Part shown: positions 52,717-61,319 of the stretch, piece by piece | Layout of the letters: each line of letters opens with the position of its first letter | Numbering within the stretch: the stretch's first letter is position 1 | Assembly (NCBI GenBank): GCA_019117125.1 | Contig: DXAL01000051.1 | Span: 1 to 64,000, forward strand | Reading direction: 5' to 3' | From: Candidatus Mediterraneibacter merdipullorum | GTDB taxonomy: Bacteria; Bacillota; Clostridia; Lachnospirales; Lachnospiraceae | DNA length: 64,000 nt | Made by a program: the position numbers and the translations under genes | Notes under the pieces: generated by a model | What the model was told of the DNA's origin: nothing | Databases searched by the model: none | Seen by the model: only the letters and a program-made list of their open reading frames with translations

Positions 52717-53757
52717 ATGTATAAGATCGCAAAAGAAAATCTGACGGCATTATTTCAGAAGATCGCCGCAGAACAGGAATTATATCTTCCGGTCCGCAAT
52801 GAAGGACAGGTGAACTTCGGCGCCTGGACGGAAGGGGCGGATGTGGACATTGATACGCTCAAGACGGTCAAATCTCCGAAAGACGCGTTCTTCCCGCAGA
52901 GCGAGACGCTTTACACCTGCGTGAAGGAAGGGAAGAAGATCAGCGTGACGCCGGAGGCGTTAAAAGAGCAGAACTTCGTTGTATTTGGCATGAGAGCCTG
53001 CGATGTGAGAGGCGTGGAAGTGCTGGACAAAGTGTTCCTCGTTGACCCGCTGGATACATTCTATGCGGCGAGACGGGACCACGGCACCATCGTTGCCCTT
53101 GCCTGCCACGAGCCGGAAGAGACCTGCTTCTGCAAGGTGTTCGGCATCGATGCGGCAGAGCCGGCGGCAGACGTTGCAACCTGGCTCATCGGAGATGAAC
53201 TGTACTGGAAACCGCTCACTGAGAAGGGCGAGGCGCTGACAGAGGCTGTGAAAGACGTGCTTACAGAGGACGGCAGCGCAGATGAGACGGTAGAGAAAGA
53301 AAAAGAAGCCATCCGCGGCATCGTGGAGCAGCTTCCGTACACCCACCTCTCCCTGGAGGGATGGAACGGCGACGTCCTGATGGAGAAATTTGAGGACCCG
53401 CTGTGGGATGAACTCTACAAACCGTGCCTTGCATGCGGCACCTGCACATTTGTGTGCCCCACATGCCAGTGCTACGATATCAAAGACTATGACACAGGAA
53501 AGAACGGCGTGCAGAGATATCGCTGCTGGGATTCCTGTATGTACTCAGACTTTACGATGATGGCCCACGGCAACAACCGTAAGTCACAGAAAGAGAGATT
53601 CCGCCAGAGATTCATGCACAAGCTTGTATACTTCCCGGCGAACAACGACGGGATGTACTCCTGCGTAGGCTGCGGCCGCTGCGTGGAGAAATGTCCGGAA
53701 TCCCTGAACATCGTGAAGGTGATCAAAGCATTTGCAAAAAGGGGAGGTGAAAAGTAA
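52717..53757 (+). CDS. FlxB-like iron-sulfur protein (sulfhydrogenase beta type)
   Basis: 346 aa. The N-terminal domain (VVFGMRACDVRGVEVLDKVF) is typical of sulfhydrogenase/anaerobic sulfite reductase subunit A-like proteins; two clusters follow at the end, CLACGTCTFVCPTCQC and CVGCGRCVEKCPES. Start 52717 is favoured over nearby ATGs by AAAGGGGAT. It overlaps flxA by one base. Confidence 0.85.
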   Translation: MYKIAKENLTALFQKIAAEQELYLPVRNEGQVNFGAWTEGADVDIDTLKTVKSPKDAFFPQSETLYTCVKEGKKISVTPEALKEQNFVVFGMRACDVRGVEVLDKVFLVDPLDTFYAARRDHGTIVALACHEPEETCFCKVFGIDAAEPAADVATWLIGDELYWKPLTEKGEALTEAVKDVLTEDGSADETVEKEKEAIRGIVEQLPYTHLSLEGWNGDVLMEKFEDPLWDELYKPCLACGTCTFVCPTCQCYDIKDYDTGKNGVQRYRCWDSCMYSDFTMMAHGNNRKSQKERFRQRFMHKLVYFPANNDGMYSCVGCGRCVEKCPESLNIVKVIKAFAKRGGEK

Positions 53758-54611
53758 TGAGTGAATGTACATGCCATAAGAACTATACACTGGATACCCT
53801 GATCCCGAAGGTAGGCGTGATCACAGATATCCGCGAGGAGACGCCGGACGTGAAGACATTCCGTGTCAATGCGCCGGAAGGCGGCAAGCTCTTCGAGCAT
53901 ATGCCGGGACAGTGCGCGATGCTCTGTGCGCCGGGGATCAGCGAGGGTATGTTTTCGATTACTTCTTCGCCGACCAACAAAGATTACCAGGAGTTCAGCA
54001 TTAAGAAGTGCGGAATGCTCACAGATTATCTTCACAGCCTGGAAGTGGGCGATGAGATCACTGTCCGCGGACCGTACGGCAATCATTTCCCGGTAGAGGA
54101 CAAGCTCAAAGGCAAAGACCTGCTCTTCATCGCCGGAGGCATCGGCCTTGCGCCGCTGCGTTCCGTAATCAACTACGTGCTGGACAACCGTGACGACTAC
54201 GGCACCGTGGATATCGTATACGGTTCCCGCTCCGCAGACGACCTGGTACAGTTAAAGGAGATTCAGGAAGTGTGGATGAACGCACCGGATGTGCATGTCC
54301 ACCTGACCATCGACCGCGAGCAGGAAGGATGGGACGGCCATGTGGGATTCGTGCCGAACTATGTGAAGGAGCTTGGCTTCGATGTGAACAAGACAGCGCT
54401 GATCTGCGGACCTCCGATCATGATCAAGTTCACGCTGGCCGGACTGGAAGAGCTGGGATTCTCCAGAGATCAGGTCTACACGACGCTGGAGCTGCGTATG
54501 AAATGCGGCATCGGCAAGTGCGGCAGATGCAACATCGGATCAAAATATGTATGTAAAGACGGCCCGGTATTTCGTTGCGATGAGATCGATGAGATGCCGA
54601 ATGAGTACTAG
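53757..54611 (+). CDS. FlxA-like FAD/NAD(P)-binding oxidoreductase
   Basis: 284 aa. Ferredoxin-NADP reductase fold: FAD region MFSITSSPTN, NAD(P) loop LLFIAGGIGLAPLRSVI, GPPIMIKFTLAGLEELG, and a C-terminal [2Fe-2S] site MKCGIGKCGRCNIG...YVC. This is the sulfhydrogenase gamma type, the likely entry point for NADH or NADPH into the Hdr complex. The operon's Rex operator favours NADH. Confidence 0.9.
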   Translation: MSECTCHKNYTLDTLIPKVGVITDIREETPDVKTFRVNAPEGGKLFEHMPGQCAMLCAPGISEGMFSITSSPTNKDYQEFSIKKCGMLTDYLHSLEVGDEITVRGPYGNHFPVEDKLKGKDLLFIAGGIGLAPLRSVINYVLDNRDDYGTVDIVYGSRSADDLVQLKEIQEVWMNAPDVHVHLTIDREQEGWDGHVGFVPNYVKELGFDVNKTALICGPPIMIKFTLAGLEELGFSRDQVYTTLELRMKCGIGKCGRCNIGSKYVCKDGPVFRCDEIDEMPNEY

Positions 54612-54628
54612 GGAAAGGAAGAAATATC

Positions 54629-55303
54629 ATGGAAAAGATGGTAAATGTATATTTTTTCGGTAAGAAATACAGTGTGCCGGCAGACCTGACGATCATGACA
54701 GCGATGGAATATGCGGGTTATACACTGAAAAGAGGATGCGGCTGCCGTCACGGTTTCTGCGGTGCCTGCGCGACGATTTACAGGATCAAAGGCAAGAATG
54801 AGCTGAAGACATGCCTGGCCTGTCAGACACAGGTAGAAGAGGGCATGTATGTGGCAAGCATCCCGTTCTTCCCGACAGACAAGAGAACCTACGACATTAA
54901 CGAAGTGAAACCGGAGCAGCGCATCATGATGGACCTCTATCCGGAGATTTACAGCTGCATCGGCTGCAACGCCTGCACGAAGGCCTGCACACAGGACCTG
55001 AACGTCATGCAGTACATTGCATATGCACAGCGCGGCGAGTTCGAGAAATGTGCGGAAGAGTCCTTCGACTGTATCGGATGCGGATGCTGTTCCGTAAGAT
55101 GTCCGGCAGAGATTTCCCACCCGATGGTCGGAGTCCTTGCAAGACGTCTCACAGGAAAATACATCGCGCCGGAGTCCAAACACCTGACCGAGCGTGTGGA
55201 AGAAATCCACCACGGCGAGTATGACCAGCTCATCGAGCAGATCATGGAGAAGCCGATCGAAGAGATGCAGGAACTTTACAACAACAGAGAGATCGAGAAA
55301 TAA
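54629..55303 (+). CDS. frdB: Fumarate reductase/succinate dehydrogenase-type iron-sulfur subunit
   Basis: 224 aa. N-terminal [2Fe-2S] domain (Cys39, 44, 47, 62; GCRHGFCGAC) and C-terminal clusters CIGCNACTKAC (110-120) and CIGCGCCSVRCP (148-158). Standard FrdB has a [3Fe-4S] third cluster where the second Cys is replaced; here that Cys is present, predicting [4Fe-4S]. There is no membrane-anchor gene nearby, so it should link the flavoprotein to a soluble donor such as HdrB. Start 54629 follows AAAGGAAG. Confidence 0.88.
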   Translation: MEKMVNVYFFGKKYSVPADLTIMTAMEYAGYTLKRGCGCRHGFCGACATIYRIKGKNELKTCLACQTQVEEGMYVASIPFFPTDKRTYDINEVKPEQRIMMDLYPEIYSCIGCNACTKACTQDLNVMQYIAYAQRGEFEKCAEESFDCIGCGCCSVRCPAEISHPMVGVLARRLTGKYIAPESKHLTERVEEIHHGEYDQLIEQIMEKPIEEMQELYNNREIEK

Positions 55304-55315
55304 GGAGGGAAGATC

Positions 55316-56917
55316 ATGTTTACACCGGAAATGATGGAATCCGTTCAGAAAGTGGAGGCCACCAGAGAAGCGCGTCTGGGCGTTGAACCGAGACGTATGA
55401 CTGCGGATGAGAAAGATGCTCTCCTTAAGGAGTTCCATCCTGATTACAAGGAAGACGCATTCGCGGAGATCAAGGTAGGACCGAACAAAGGGCAGAAAGC
55501 GCCGAGGGAGCTGGTACATCTTCTCCACTCCAACAGCCGTCTGCTCACAGACAAAGTAGATATCAGCAAAGTGGATTATGACGTGGACGTTCTCGTGATT
55601 GGCGGCGGCGGAGCGGGAGCTTCCGCAGCCATCGAGGCAAATGAGGCGGGCGCCAACGTTATGATCGTGACAAAACTCCGTATCGGCGATGCCAACACCA
55701 TGATGGCAGAGGGCGGCATCCAGGCTGCAGACAAAGAGAACGACTCTCCGGTACAGCACTACCTGGACGCATTCGGCGGCGGACATTTCGCTGCAAGACC
55801 GGAGCTTTTAAGACGTCTTGTCATGGAAGCGCCGGACGCCATCAAATGGCTCAATGAACTGGGAGTTATGTTCGACAAGGATGAGACGGGCCGTATGATC
55901 ACCACACACGGCGGCGGAACATCCAGAAAGAGAATGCATGCCTGCAAGGATTACTCCGGAGCAGAGATCATGCGTACCCTTCGCGACGAAGTCCTGAACC
56001 GTCAGATCCCGGTCGTTGAATTTACGGCTGCGGTAGAACTGATCAAAGACGACAGAGGACAGGTTGCAGGCGCGGTTCTCCAGAACCTGGAGACAGACGA
56101 TTACCTGGTGGCAAAAGCGAAAACCGTCATCATCGCCACAGGCGGTGCGGGACGTATGCACTATCAGGGATTCCCCACATCCAACCATTACGGAGCGACA
56201 GCAGACGGCCTGATCCTCGGATACCGTCTGGGCGCACCGCTCCTTTACCAGGATACAATCCAGTATCACCCGACAGGCGTGGCATTCCCGTCACAGATTT
56301 TCGGCGCGCTGGTTACAGAGAAGGTACGTTCCGTAGGCGCACAGCTTGTCAACGTGGACGGCGAGGCATTCATGCATCCGCTTGAGACCCGTGACGTGGC
56401 TGCGGCATCCATTATCCGTGAGTGTACGGCGCGCGGCAAAGGCGTGACCACACCGCTCGGAAGCGGCGTATGGCTTGATACGCCGATGATCGAGATGCTC
56501 GGCGGACCGGGAACGATCGAGAAACGCATCCCGGCGATGCTGCGTATGTACATGAACTATGATATCGATATGAGAAAACTTCCGATCCTTATCTACCCGA
56601 CCCTTCACTATCAGAACGGCGGACTTGAGATCGGAGGAGACGGCTTTACAAAAGTCATCGACAACCTGCTCGTTGCAGGCGAGGCTGTCGGCGGAATCCA
56701 CGGAAGAAACCGTCTGATGGGCAACTCTCTCCTTGATATCATCGTATTCGGACGCAATGCAGGAAAGGCTGCGGCTGCCAAAGCAAAAAATGTGGAACTG
56801 GGCAATATGAACCTGAACCACATTGAAGCTTACGCAGAGGAATTAAAAGAGGCAGGGCTGAGCACAGAAGACGTCTCTCCGCTCATCCTTCCGAAATATG
56901 CGAGACACGAGAGATAG
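55316..56917 (+). CDS. frdA: Soluble fumarate reductase flavoprotein subunit
   Basis: 533 aa. After an N-terminal extension of about 85 residues with no FAD motif, the FAD domain starts VLVIGGGGAGASAA (about 93-106). Catalytic and substrate residues are present: His318 (YHPTG), Arg338, Arg359 (TRDVA) and His431 (PTLHYQNGG). The position of the covalent-FAD His of SdhA/FrdA is Asn127 (GDANTMMAEGG), so FAD is probably bound non-covalently, as in soluble fumarate reductases. It reduces fumarate to succinate. Confidence 0.9.
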   Translation: MFTPEMMESVQKVEATREARLGVEPRRMTADEKDALLKEFHPDYKEDAFAEIKVGPNKGQKAPRELVHLLHSNSRLLTDKVDISKVDYDVDVLVIGGGGAGASAAIEANEAGANVMIVTKLRIGDANTMMAEGGIQAADKENDSPVQHYLDAFGGGHFAARPELLRRLVMEAPDAIKWLNELGVMFDKDETGRMITTHGGGTSRKRMHACKDYSGAEIMRTLRDEVLNRQIPVVEFTAAVELIKDDRGQVAGAVLQNLETDDYLVAKAKTVIIATGGAGRMHYQGFPTSNHYGATADGLILGYRLGAPLLYQDTIQYHPTGVAFPSQIFGALVTEKVRSVGAQLVNVDGEAFMHPLETRDVAAASIIRECTARGKGVTTPLGSGVWLDTPMIEMLGGPGTIEKRIPAMLRMYMNYDIDMRKLPILIYPTLHYQNGGLEIGGDGFTKVIDNLLVAGEAVGGIHGRNRLMGNSLLDIIVFGRNAGKAAAAKAKNVELGNMNLNHIEAYAEELKEAGLSTEDVSPLILPKYARHER

Positions 56918-56936
56918 AAAGGGAGAGTAGAGTAAG

Positions 56937-58106
56937 ATGTTTTTAGTAAACTGGTTTCAGGAGAGCGTCATGGGCGAGACGCTGATGGTCCTCTTCCTGG
57001 TGGCGTTCGTAGGCTACCTTGTGGGAAGCATCACCATCAAGGGCGTAGAACTGGGGACGGCAGGCGTACTGCTTGTCGCCCTGGTATTCGGACATTTCCT
57101 CGGAAATGATGAAGCGCTGGTGGAAGGGCTTGGCATGTTCCAGGACCTGGGACTCATCTGCTTCGTGACGTCCGTCGGATTTATCGCCGGACCGAAGTTC
57201 TTCCGGAACTTTAAGATTAATGCAAAATCCTATATCCTTCTGGGATTCATCGTTATACTCATCGGAGCGCTCACCACAGTGGGCATCATCGAGATTGGCG
57301 GCATCCCGACGGATATCTCCGTGGGCATGATGTCCGGAGCACTTACCAGTACGCCGGGACTTGCGGCAGCCCTTGACGCCACCGGTTCTGCCAACGCGTC
57401 CATCGGATACGGTATCGCCTATCCTTTCGGCGTGGTCGGCGTGGTGCTCTTCGTGCAGCTGATTCCGAAAATCCTGCACACCGATATGGATGCGGAGCGC
57501 GCGAAATTCGAGGCGGCGCAGAATGTGGGAGATGTGCAGAAGAAGGATAAACTGTTCCATGTGGACCCGATGGGATTCTTCCCGTACGCGCTGGCGATTG
57601 CCCTGGGCATCGTCATCGCAAAGATTGTCATCCCGCTTCCGGGCGGTGCGGAGTTCTCACTGGGGACATCCGGCGGTCCGCTCATCGCAGGTCTGATTCT
57701 GGGACACTTCGGGCATGCGGGCAAAATCAGCTTCCATGTGGAGAAATCCGTGCTCGAGTGCTTAAGAGAGTTCGGTCTCGCCCTGTTCCTGATTGGAGCG
57801 GGCGTCGAGGCGGGCGCAGGGTTCATCGAGATACTGAAGGAACACGGACTCATTCTGTTCGTGTACGGCGCGCTGATTACCCTGATTCCGATGGTCATCG
57901 GATATTTTGTGGCGACGAAGTTCATGAAGCTGAGCCTCTTCAATACGCTCGGTTCCATCTGCGGCGGCATGACGAGTACACCGGCTCTCGGAACTCTGAT
58001 TCGTGTGACCGGCACAGACGATGTGGCAAGCGCCTATGCGGCGACCTATCCCGTCGCGCTGGTATTCGTCGTACTGGCGTGCCAGTTTATAGGCATTTTC
58101 TTATAA
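56937..58106 (+). CDS. AspT-type exchanger lacking the TrkA_C domains, probable C4-dicarboxylate transporter
   Basis: 389 aa, about ten helices. Two Asp-Al_Ex domains each carry the family motif: SGALTSTPGLAAAL in the first and GGMTSTPALGTLI in the second. Classic aspartate:alanine exchangers (about 540 aa) have two central TrkA_C domains; here only a short charged linker (about residues 180-215) is present. In this operon, exchange of succinate with fumarate, malate or aspartate would fit. Start 56937 follows GGGAGAG. Confidence 0.85.
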   Translation: MFLVNWFQESVMGETLMVLFLVAFVGYLVGSITIKGVELGTAGVLLVALVFGHFLGNDEALVEGLGMFQDLGLICFVTSVGFIAGPKFFRNFKINAKSYILLGFIVILIGALTTVGIIEIGGIPTDISVGMMSGALTSTPGLAAALDATGSANASIGYGIAYPFGVVGVVLFVQLIPKILHTDMDAERAKFEAAQNVGDVQKKDKLFHVDPMGFFPYALAIALGIVIAKIVIPLPGGAEFSLGTSGGPLIAGLILGHFGHAGKISFHVEKSVLECLREFGLALFLIGAGVEAGAGFIEILKEHGLILFVYGALITLIPMVIGYFVATKFMKLSLFNTLGSICGGMTSTPALGTLIRVTGTDDVASAYAATYPVALVFVVLACQFIGIFL

Positions 58107-58125
58107 TGAAAGGAGTTGACTTCCA

Positions 58126-58968
58126 ATGCGTGAAATCAATGTAAGTACACTCACCGATGTAATCGAGAGACTCTGCATCGATGCAAACAATCATCTCCCG
58201 GGAGATGTGAAATGTGCCATCCGTGACTGCCGTGCCTGTGAAGACGGCGAGATAGCACAGGGAGTCCTCGATAATATCATCGAGAACTTTGAGATCGCGG
58301 ACAGCGAGAACGTGCCCATCTGCCAGGATACCGGCATGGCGTGCGTATTCCTTGAGATTGGACAGGACGTGCACCTTGTGGGCGGCGACTTGAGAGAAGC
58401 GGTAGACGAGGGCGTACGCCGCGGATATACGAACGGATATCTGCGCAAGTCTGTAGTGAAGGACCCGGTGCGCCGCGGCAATACCGGCGACAATACACCG
58501 GCAATGCTCTACACGGAAATCGTGCCGGGCGAAAACATCAAGGTCACGGTCGGACCGAAGGGATTCGGCAGTGAGAACATGAGCCAGATTCGGATGTTCA
58601 AACCGTCGGCAGGTCTCCAGGGCATCAAGGATTTCATCCTCGAAGCGGTGGAGACGGCAGGACCGAACCCGTGCCCGCCGATGGTAGTGGGCGTCGGCAT
58701 CGGCGGTACATTTGACAAATGTGCGCTCCTCGCAAAGAAAGCGCTCATGCGGCCGCTGGATTCCTCCAATCCGGACCCGTTCTATGCTGACCTTGAGAAG
58801 GAGATGCTGGAGAAGATAAACGAACTGGGCATCGGACCCCAGGGCTTTGGCGGAAAGACGACAGCCATCGGACTGAATATCGAGACGCTTCCGACACATA
58901 TCGCAGGCATGCCCTGCGCGGTAAATATCAACTGTCATGTGACACGCCACAAATCGGAGGTGATATAA
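58126..58968 (+). CDS. fumA: Class I fumarase, alpha subunit
   Basis: 280 aa, the two-subunit (TtdA-like) type. [4Fe-4S] ligands and motifs: ICQDTGMACVFLEIG, NTPAMLYTEIVPG, FGSENMSQIRMF and NPCPPMVVGVGIGG. It dehydrates malate to fumarate in the reductive branch. The start at 58126 follows AAAGGAG, and the beta gene begins at the very next base after its stop. TtdAB-like tartrate dehydratase is an alternative. Confidence 0.92.
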   Translation: MREINVSTLTDVIERLCIDANNHLPGDVKCAIRDCRACEDGEIAQGVLDNIIENFEIADSENVPICQDTGMACVFLEIGQDVHLVGGDLREAVDEGVRRGYTNGYLRKSVVKDPVRRGNTGDNTPAMLYTEIVPGENIKVTVGPKGFGSENMSQIRMFKPSAGLQGIKDFILEAVETAGPNPCPPMVVGVGIGGTFDKCALLAKKALMRPLDSSNPDPFYADLEKEMLEKINELGIGPQGFGGKTTAIGLNIETLPTHIAGMPCAVNINCHVTRHKSEVI

Positions 58969-59526
58969 ATGGCAAGAAAGATTACATTACCACTTACAGA
59001 GGAACTTGCTAAGACGCTCCACGCAGGAGACCAGGTGCTCCTGACAGGGACCATCTATACATCCCGCGACGCCGGACACAAGAGGATGTGCGAGGCGCTG
59101 GCAAAAGGCGAGGATATCCCCTTTGACCCGAAGGATGCGACCATCTACTATGTGGGACCGACTCCGGCGAAACCGGGACAGGTCATCGGCAGCGCAGGAC
59201 CGACCACAAGCGGACGTATGGATGCTTATGCGCCGACCATGATGTCTGTGGGCGCGCGCGGCATGATTGGAAAGGGCGCACGTCTTCCGGAAGTGGTGGA
59301 AGCCATGAAGAAATACAGCGGCGTGTACTTCGGAGCTATCGGCGGAGCCGGAGCACTGCTTGCAAAATGCATCAAGAAGGCAGAGCTCATCGCTTTTGAA
59401 GACCTGGGCGCTGAGGCTCTGAGGAAACTCTATGTAGAGGATATGCCGGTTGTCGTCATCATTGACAGCGAGGGCAATAACCTGTACGAAGAGGGAAGAA
59501 AAGCATATCTGGATTCCAGGAAATAG
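58969..59526 (+). CDS. fumB: Class I fumarase, beta subunit
   Basis: 185 aa. Beta-domain motifs: LLTGTIYTSRDAGHKRM, PTPAKPGQVIGSAGPTTSGRMDAYAP, GAIGGAGALLAKCI. It completes the active site with the alpha subunit; translation is coupled, with GGAGGTGATA in the alpha gene. Last gene of the operon, followed by a strong terminator. Confidence 0.92.
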   Translation: MARKITLPLTEELAKTLHAGDQVLLTGTIYTSRDAGHKRMCEALAKGEDIPFDPKDATIYYVGPTPAKPGQVIGSAGPTTSGRMDAYAPTMMSVGARGMIGKGARLPEVVEAMKKYSGVYFGAIGGAGALLAKCIKKAELIAFEDLGAEALRKLYVEDMPVVVIIDSEGNNLYEEGRKAYLDSRK

Positions 59527-59549
59527 GAAAAGCAGAATAACTGTTATGC

Positions 59550-59607
59550 CGGGATGCCGGTGTCATTGACGGAAAAGTCTGTCAGATGGCACCGGCATCC
59601 TTTTTTT
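59550..59607 (+). terminator. Terminator of the Rex-controlled operon
   Basis: GGATGCCGGTG (59552-59562) pairs perfectly with CACCGGCATCC (59590-59600), with GAC/GTC inside, then TTTTTTT. Confidence 0.92.
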
Positions 59608-59655
59608 ATTTTAAGAATATTACAAAAGACTGTTTGAAGATTACAAAAGATGAGC

Positions 59656-59779
59656 TTGAAATGAAGAGAAAGGTGCATTATAATTAATTTAGCCGTACGG
59701 CTTAAAATCGACGGGCAGAACTGCGATTTGTCCGTACGGCTCAAAAATGATATATAATTAGTAATTTAGCCGTACGGCA
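59656..59779 (+). promoter_or_regulatory. hipBA control region: two promoters and three HipB operators
   Basis: Promoter 1 is TTGAAA (59656)-N17-TATAAT (59679). Promoter 2 has TATAAT at 59752-59757 and a weak TTGTCC -35. The palindrome core (T/G)CCGTACGGC occurs at 59691-59702, 59730-59741 and 59768-59779, centred 38-39 bp apart, each just downstream of or inside promoter elements. HipB is the expected ligand. Confidence 0.8.
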
Positions 59780-59797
59780 AAAATGGAGATTTCATTT

Positions 59798-60010
59798 ATG
59801 AAAATCATTGACCCAAAATCTCTCGGAAAAGCTATCCGCGAGAGACGAAAAGAGCTTCATTACACACAAGCTTATTTATCGGAATTTACGGGATTGAGCA
59901 TCAGTTTTATTTCTGACCTGGAACGGGGAAAAGCAACAGCAGAAATCGGAAAGGCTTTGCAGATTATCAATCTGCTGGGTATGGATTTGCTTGTAGAAAA
60001 GCGGGGATGA
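59798..60010 (+). CDS. hipB: HipB-like antitoxin, XRE-type DNA-binding protein
   Basis: 70 aa. Helix-turn-helix of the Cro/CI type: LGKAIRERRKELHYTQAYLSEFTGLSISFISDLERGK, covering most of the protein. The start at 59798 follows GGAGAT; an in-frame ATG at 59783 overlaps the third operator. It represses hipBA and neutralises the kinase encoded one base downstream. Confidence 0.9.
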   Translation: MKIIDPKSLGKAIRERRKELHYTQAYLSEFTGLSISFISDLERGKATAEIGKALQIINLLGMDLLVEKRG

Positions 60011-60011
60011 T

Positions 60012-61319
60012 ATGAAAGAGCAACTGGCTGTATACATTGAAATAAAAGGGAAAAGCATCTATGTGGGAAATATAACAGGAGATTCGCCGATAAATGCGTC
60101 TTTTCGGTATGCGGATGAATATATGTCTCAGGAAGGAAACCGTCCGATATCAATCAGTCTTCCGTTTTCCGATTCTCCGTTTTCATCAGAGCAGACATTC
60201 CGTTTTTTTGACGGACTTCTCCCGGAAGGTTTTACAAGGCGGTGTGTAGCCGGATGGATGCATGTGGATGAGAACGATTATCTGTCTATTCTGGCGGGAT
60301 TGGGGAAGGAATGTCTTGGTGCAGTAAAGATTTTAACATCTGCAGATTCAAAACATCGGCCGAAGTATCGGAAAATAACGGAAAACGAGGTCAGAAGACT
60401 GGCGGCAGAGGGGGCAACAGAATCTGCTCAGATGGTAACAAAAGCGCACCTGTCGCTTACCGGTGCTTCTGGAAAAGTCGGGTTGTATCTGGATGCTGAT
60501 ACCGGTCAATGGTATCTTCCCCTGGGTGAAGCTCCGAGTACACATATTGTCAAACAGAGTCATGTCCGTCTCCAGAGGATTGTGGCTAACGAGCAGTTGT
60601 GTCTTTTGACGGCAGGAAAACTTGGAATTGAAATACCAGAAAGCTTTATTATCAATATCGGAAACAATACGGACGAAGATGTTTTGTTTGCAACAAAAAG
60701 ATATGACCGAAAAATGACTTCGGGCGGGGTGCGGATTGACGGACTTTCGGTTCCGTTCCGCCTCCATCAGGAAGACTTTGCGCAGGCGCTGGGGATTCCG
60801 GCTGAGCGAAAATATGAAGGAGAACAGGACGGTTATCTGAAAAAGATGTTTGAACTGCTGCGTGCATATTCGACAGACCCGATGGAAGACCAGTTGAAAT
60901 TGTGGGACCTTTGCATCTTTAATTATCTGATTGGAAATACAGACAACCATATAAAAAATGTCTCGCTGCTTTACAGTGAAGATTTAAGAGCGGTCCGTCT
61001 TGCACCGGCTTACGATATTGTCAGTACTGTGGTTTATGAAAACAGTACAGAAGATATGGCGCTTTACATTGGCGGGGTACGAAGACTCCCGGATATCAGA
61101 CGTCAGTCGTTTCTGGCAGAAGCCGGTCATATCGGACTGGGAGAAAAGATGGCAGAGAAACGGCTGGATAGCATGGCAGACCGTTTTGAACGTGCATTGG
61201 TTGAAGCACAGACCGAATTAGAAGCACAGGGATTTTATCAGGCAGGCGGGTTGAAAGACAAGATACTCAGGTATGGCGGGTATCACTATATTCTTGATGG
61301 CACTTCTTTAGCAAGTTAA
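60012..61319 (+). CDS. hipA: HipA-like serine/threonine kinase toxin
   Basis: 435 aa. N-terminal HipA_N domain (to about residue 105), then the kinase core: flexible P-loop LSLTGASGKVGLY, ATKRYDR, RLHQEDFAQALG, catalytic GNTDNHIKNVSLL and the DFG-like APAYDIVST. E. coli HipA phosphorylates glutamyl-tRNA synthetase and causes persistence; the target here is unknown. All key residues appear intact. Its stop overlaps the convergent LysR remnant in the palindromic TTAA. AT-rich compared with the operon before it, suggesting acquisition. Confidence 0.9.
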   Translation: MKEQLAVYIEIKGKSIYVGNITGDSPINASFRYADEYMSQEGNRPISISLPFSDSPFSSEQTFRFFDGLLPEGFTRRCVAGWMHVDENDYLSILAGLGKECLGAVKILTSADSKHRPKYRKITENEVRRLAAEGATESAQMVTKAHLSLTGASGKVGLYLDADTGQWYLPLGEAPSTHIVKQSHVRLQRIVANEQLCLLTAGKLGIEIPESFIINIGNNTDEDVLFATKRYDRKMTSGGVRIDGLSVPFRLHQEDFAQALGIPAERKYEGEQDGYLKKMFELLRAYSTDPMEDQLKLWDLCIFNYLIGNTDNHIKNVSLLYSEDLRAVRLAPAYDIVSTVVYENSTEDMALYIGGVRRLPDIRRQSFLAEAGHIGLGEKMAEKRLDSMADRFERALVEAQTELEAQGFYQAGGLKDKILRYGGYHYILDGTSLAS

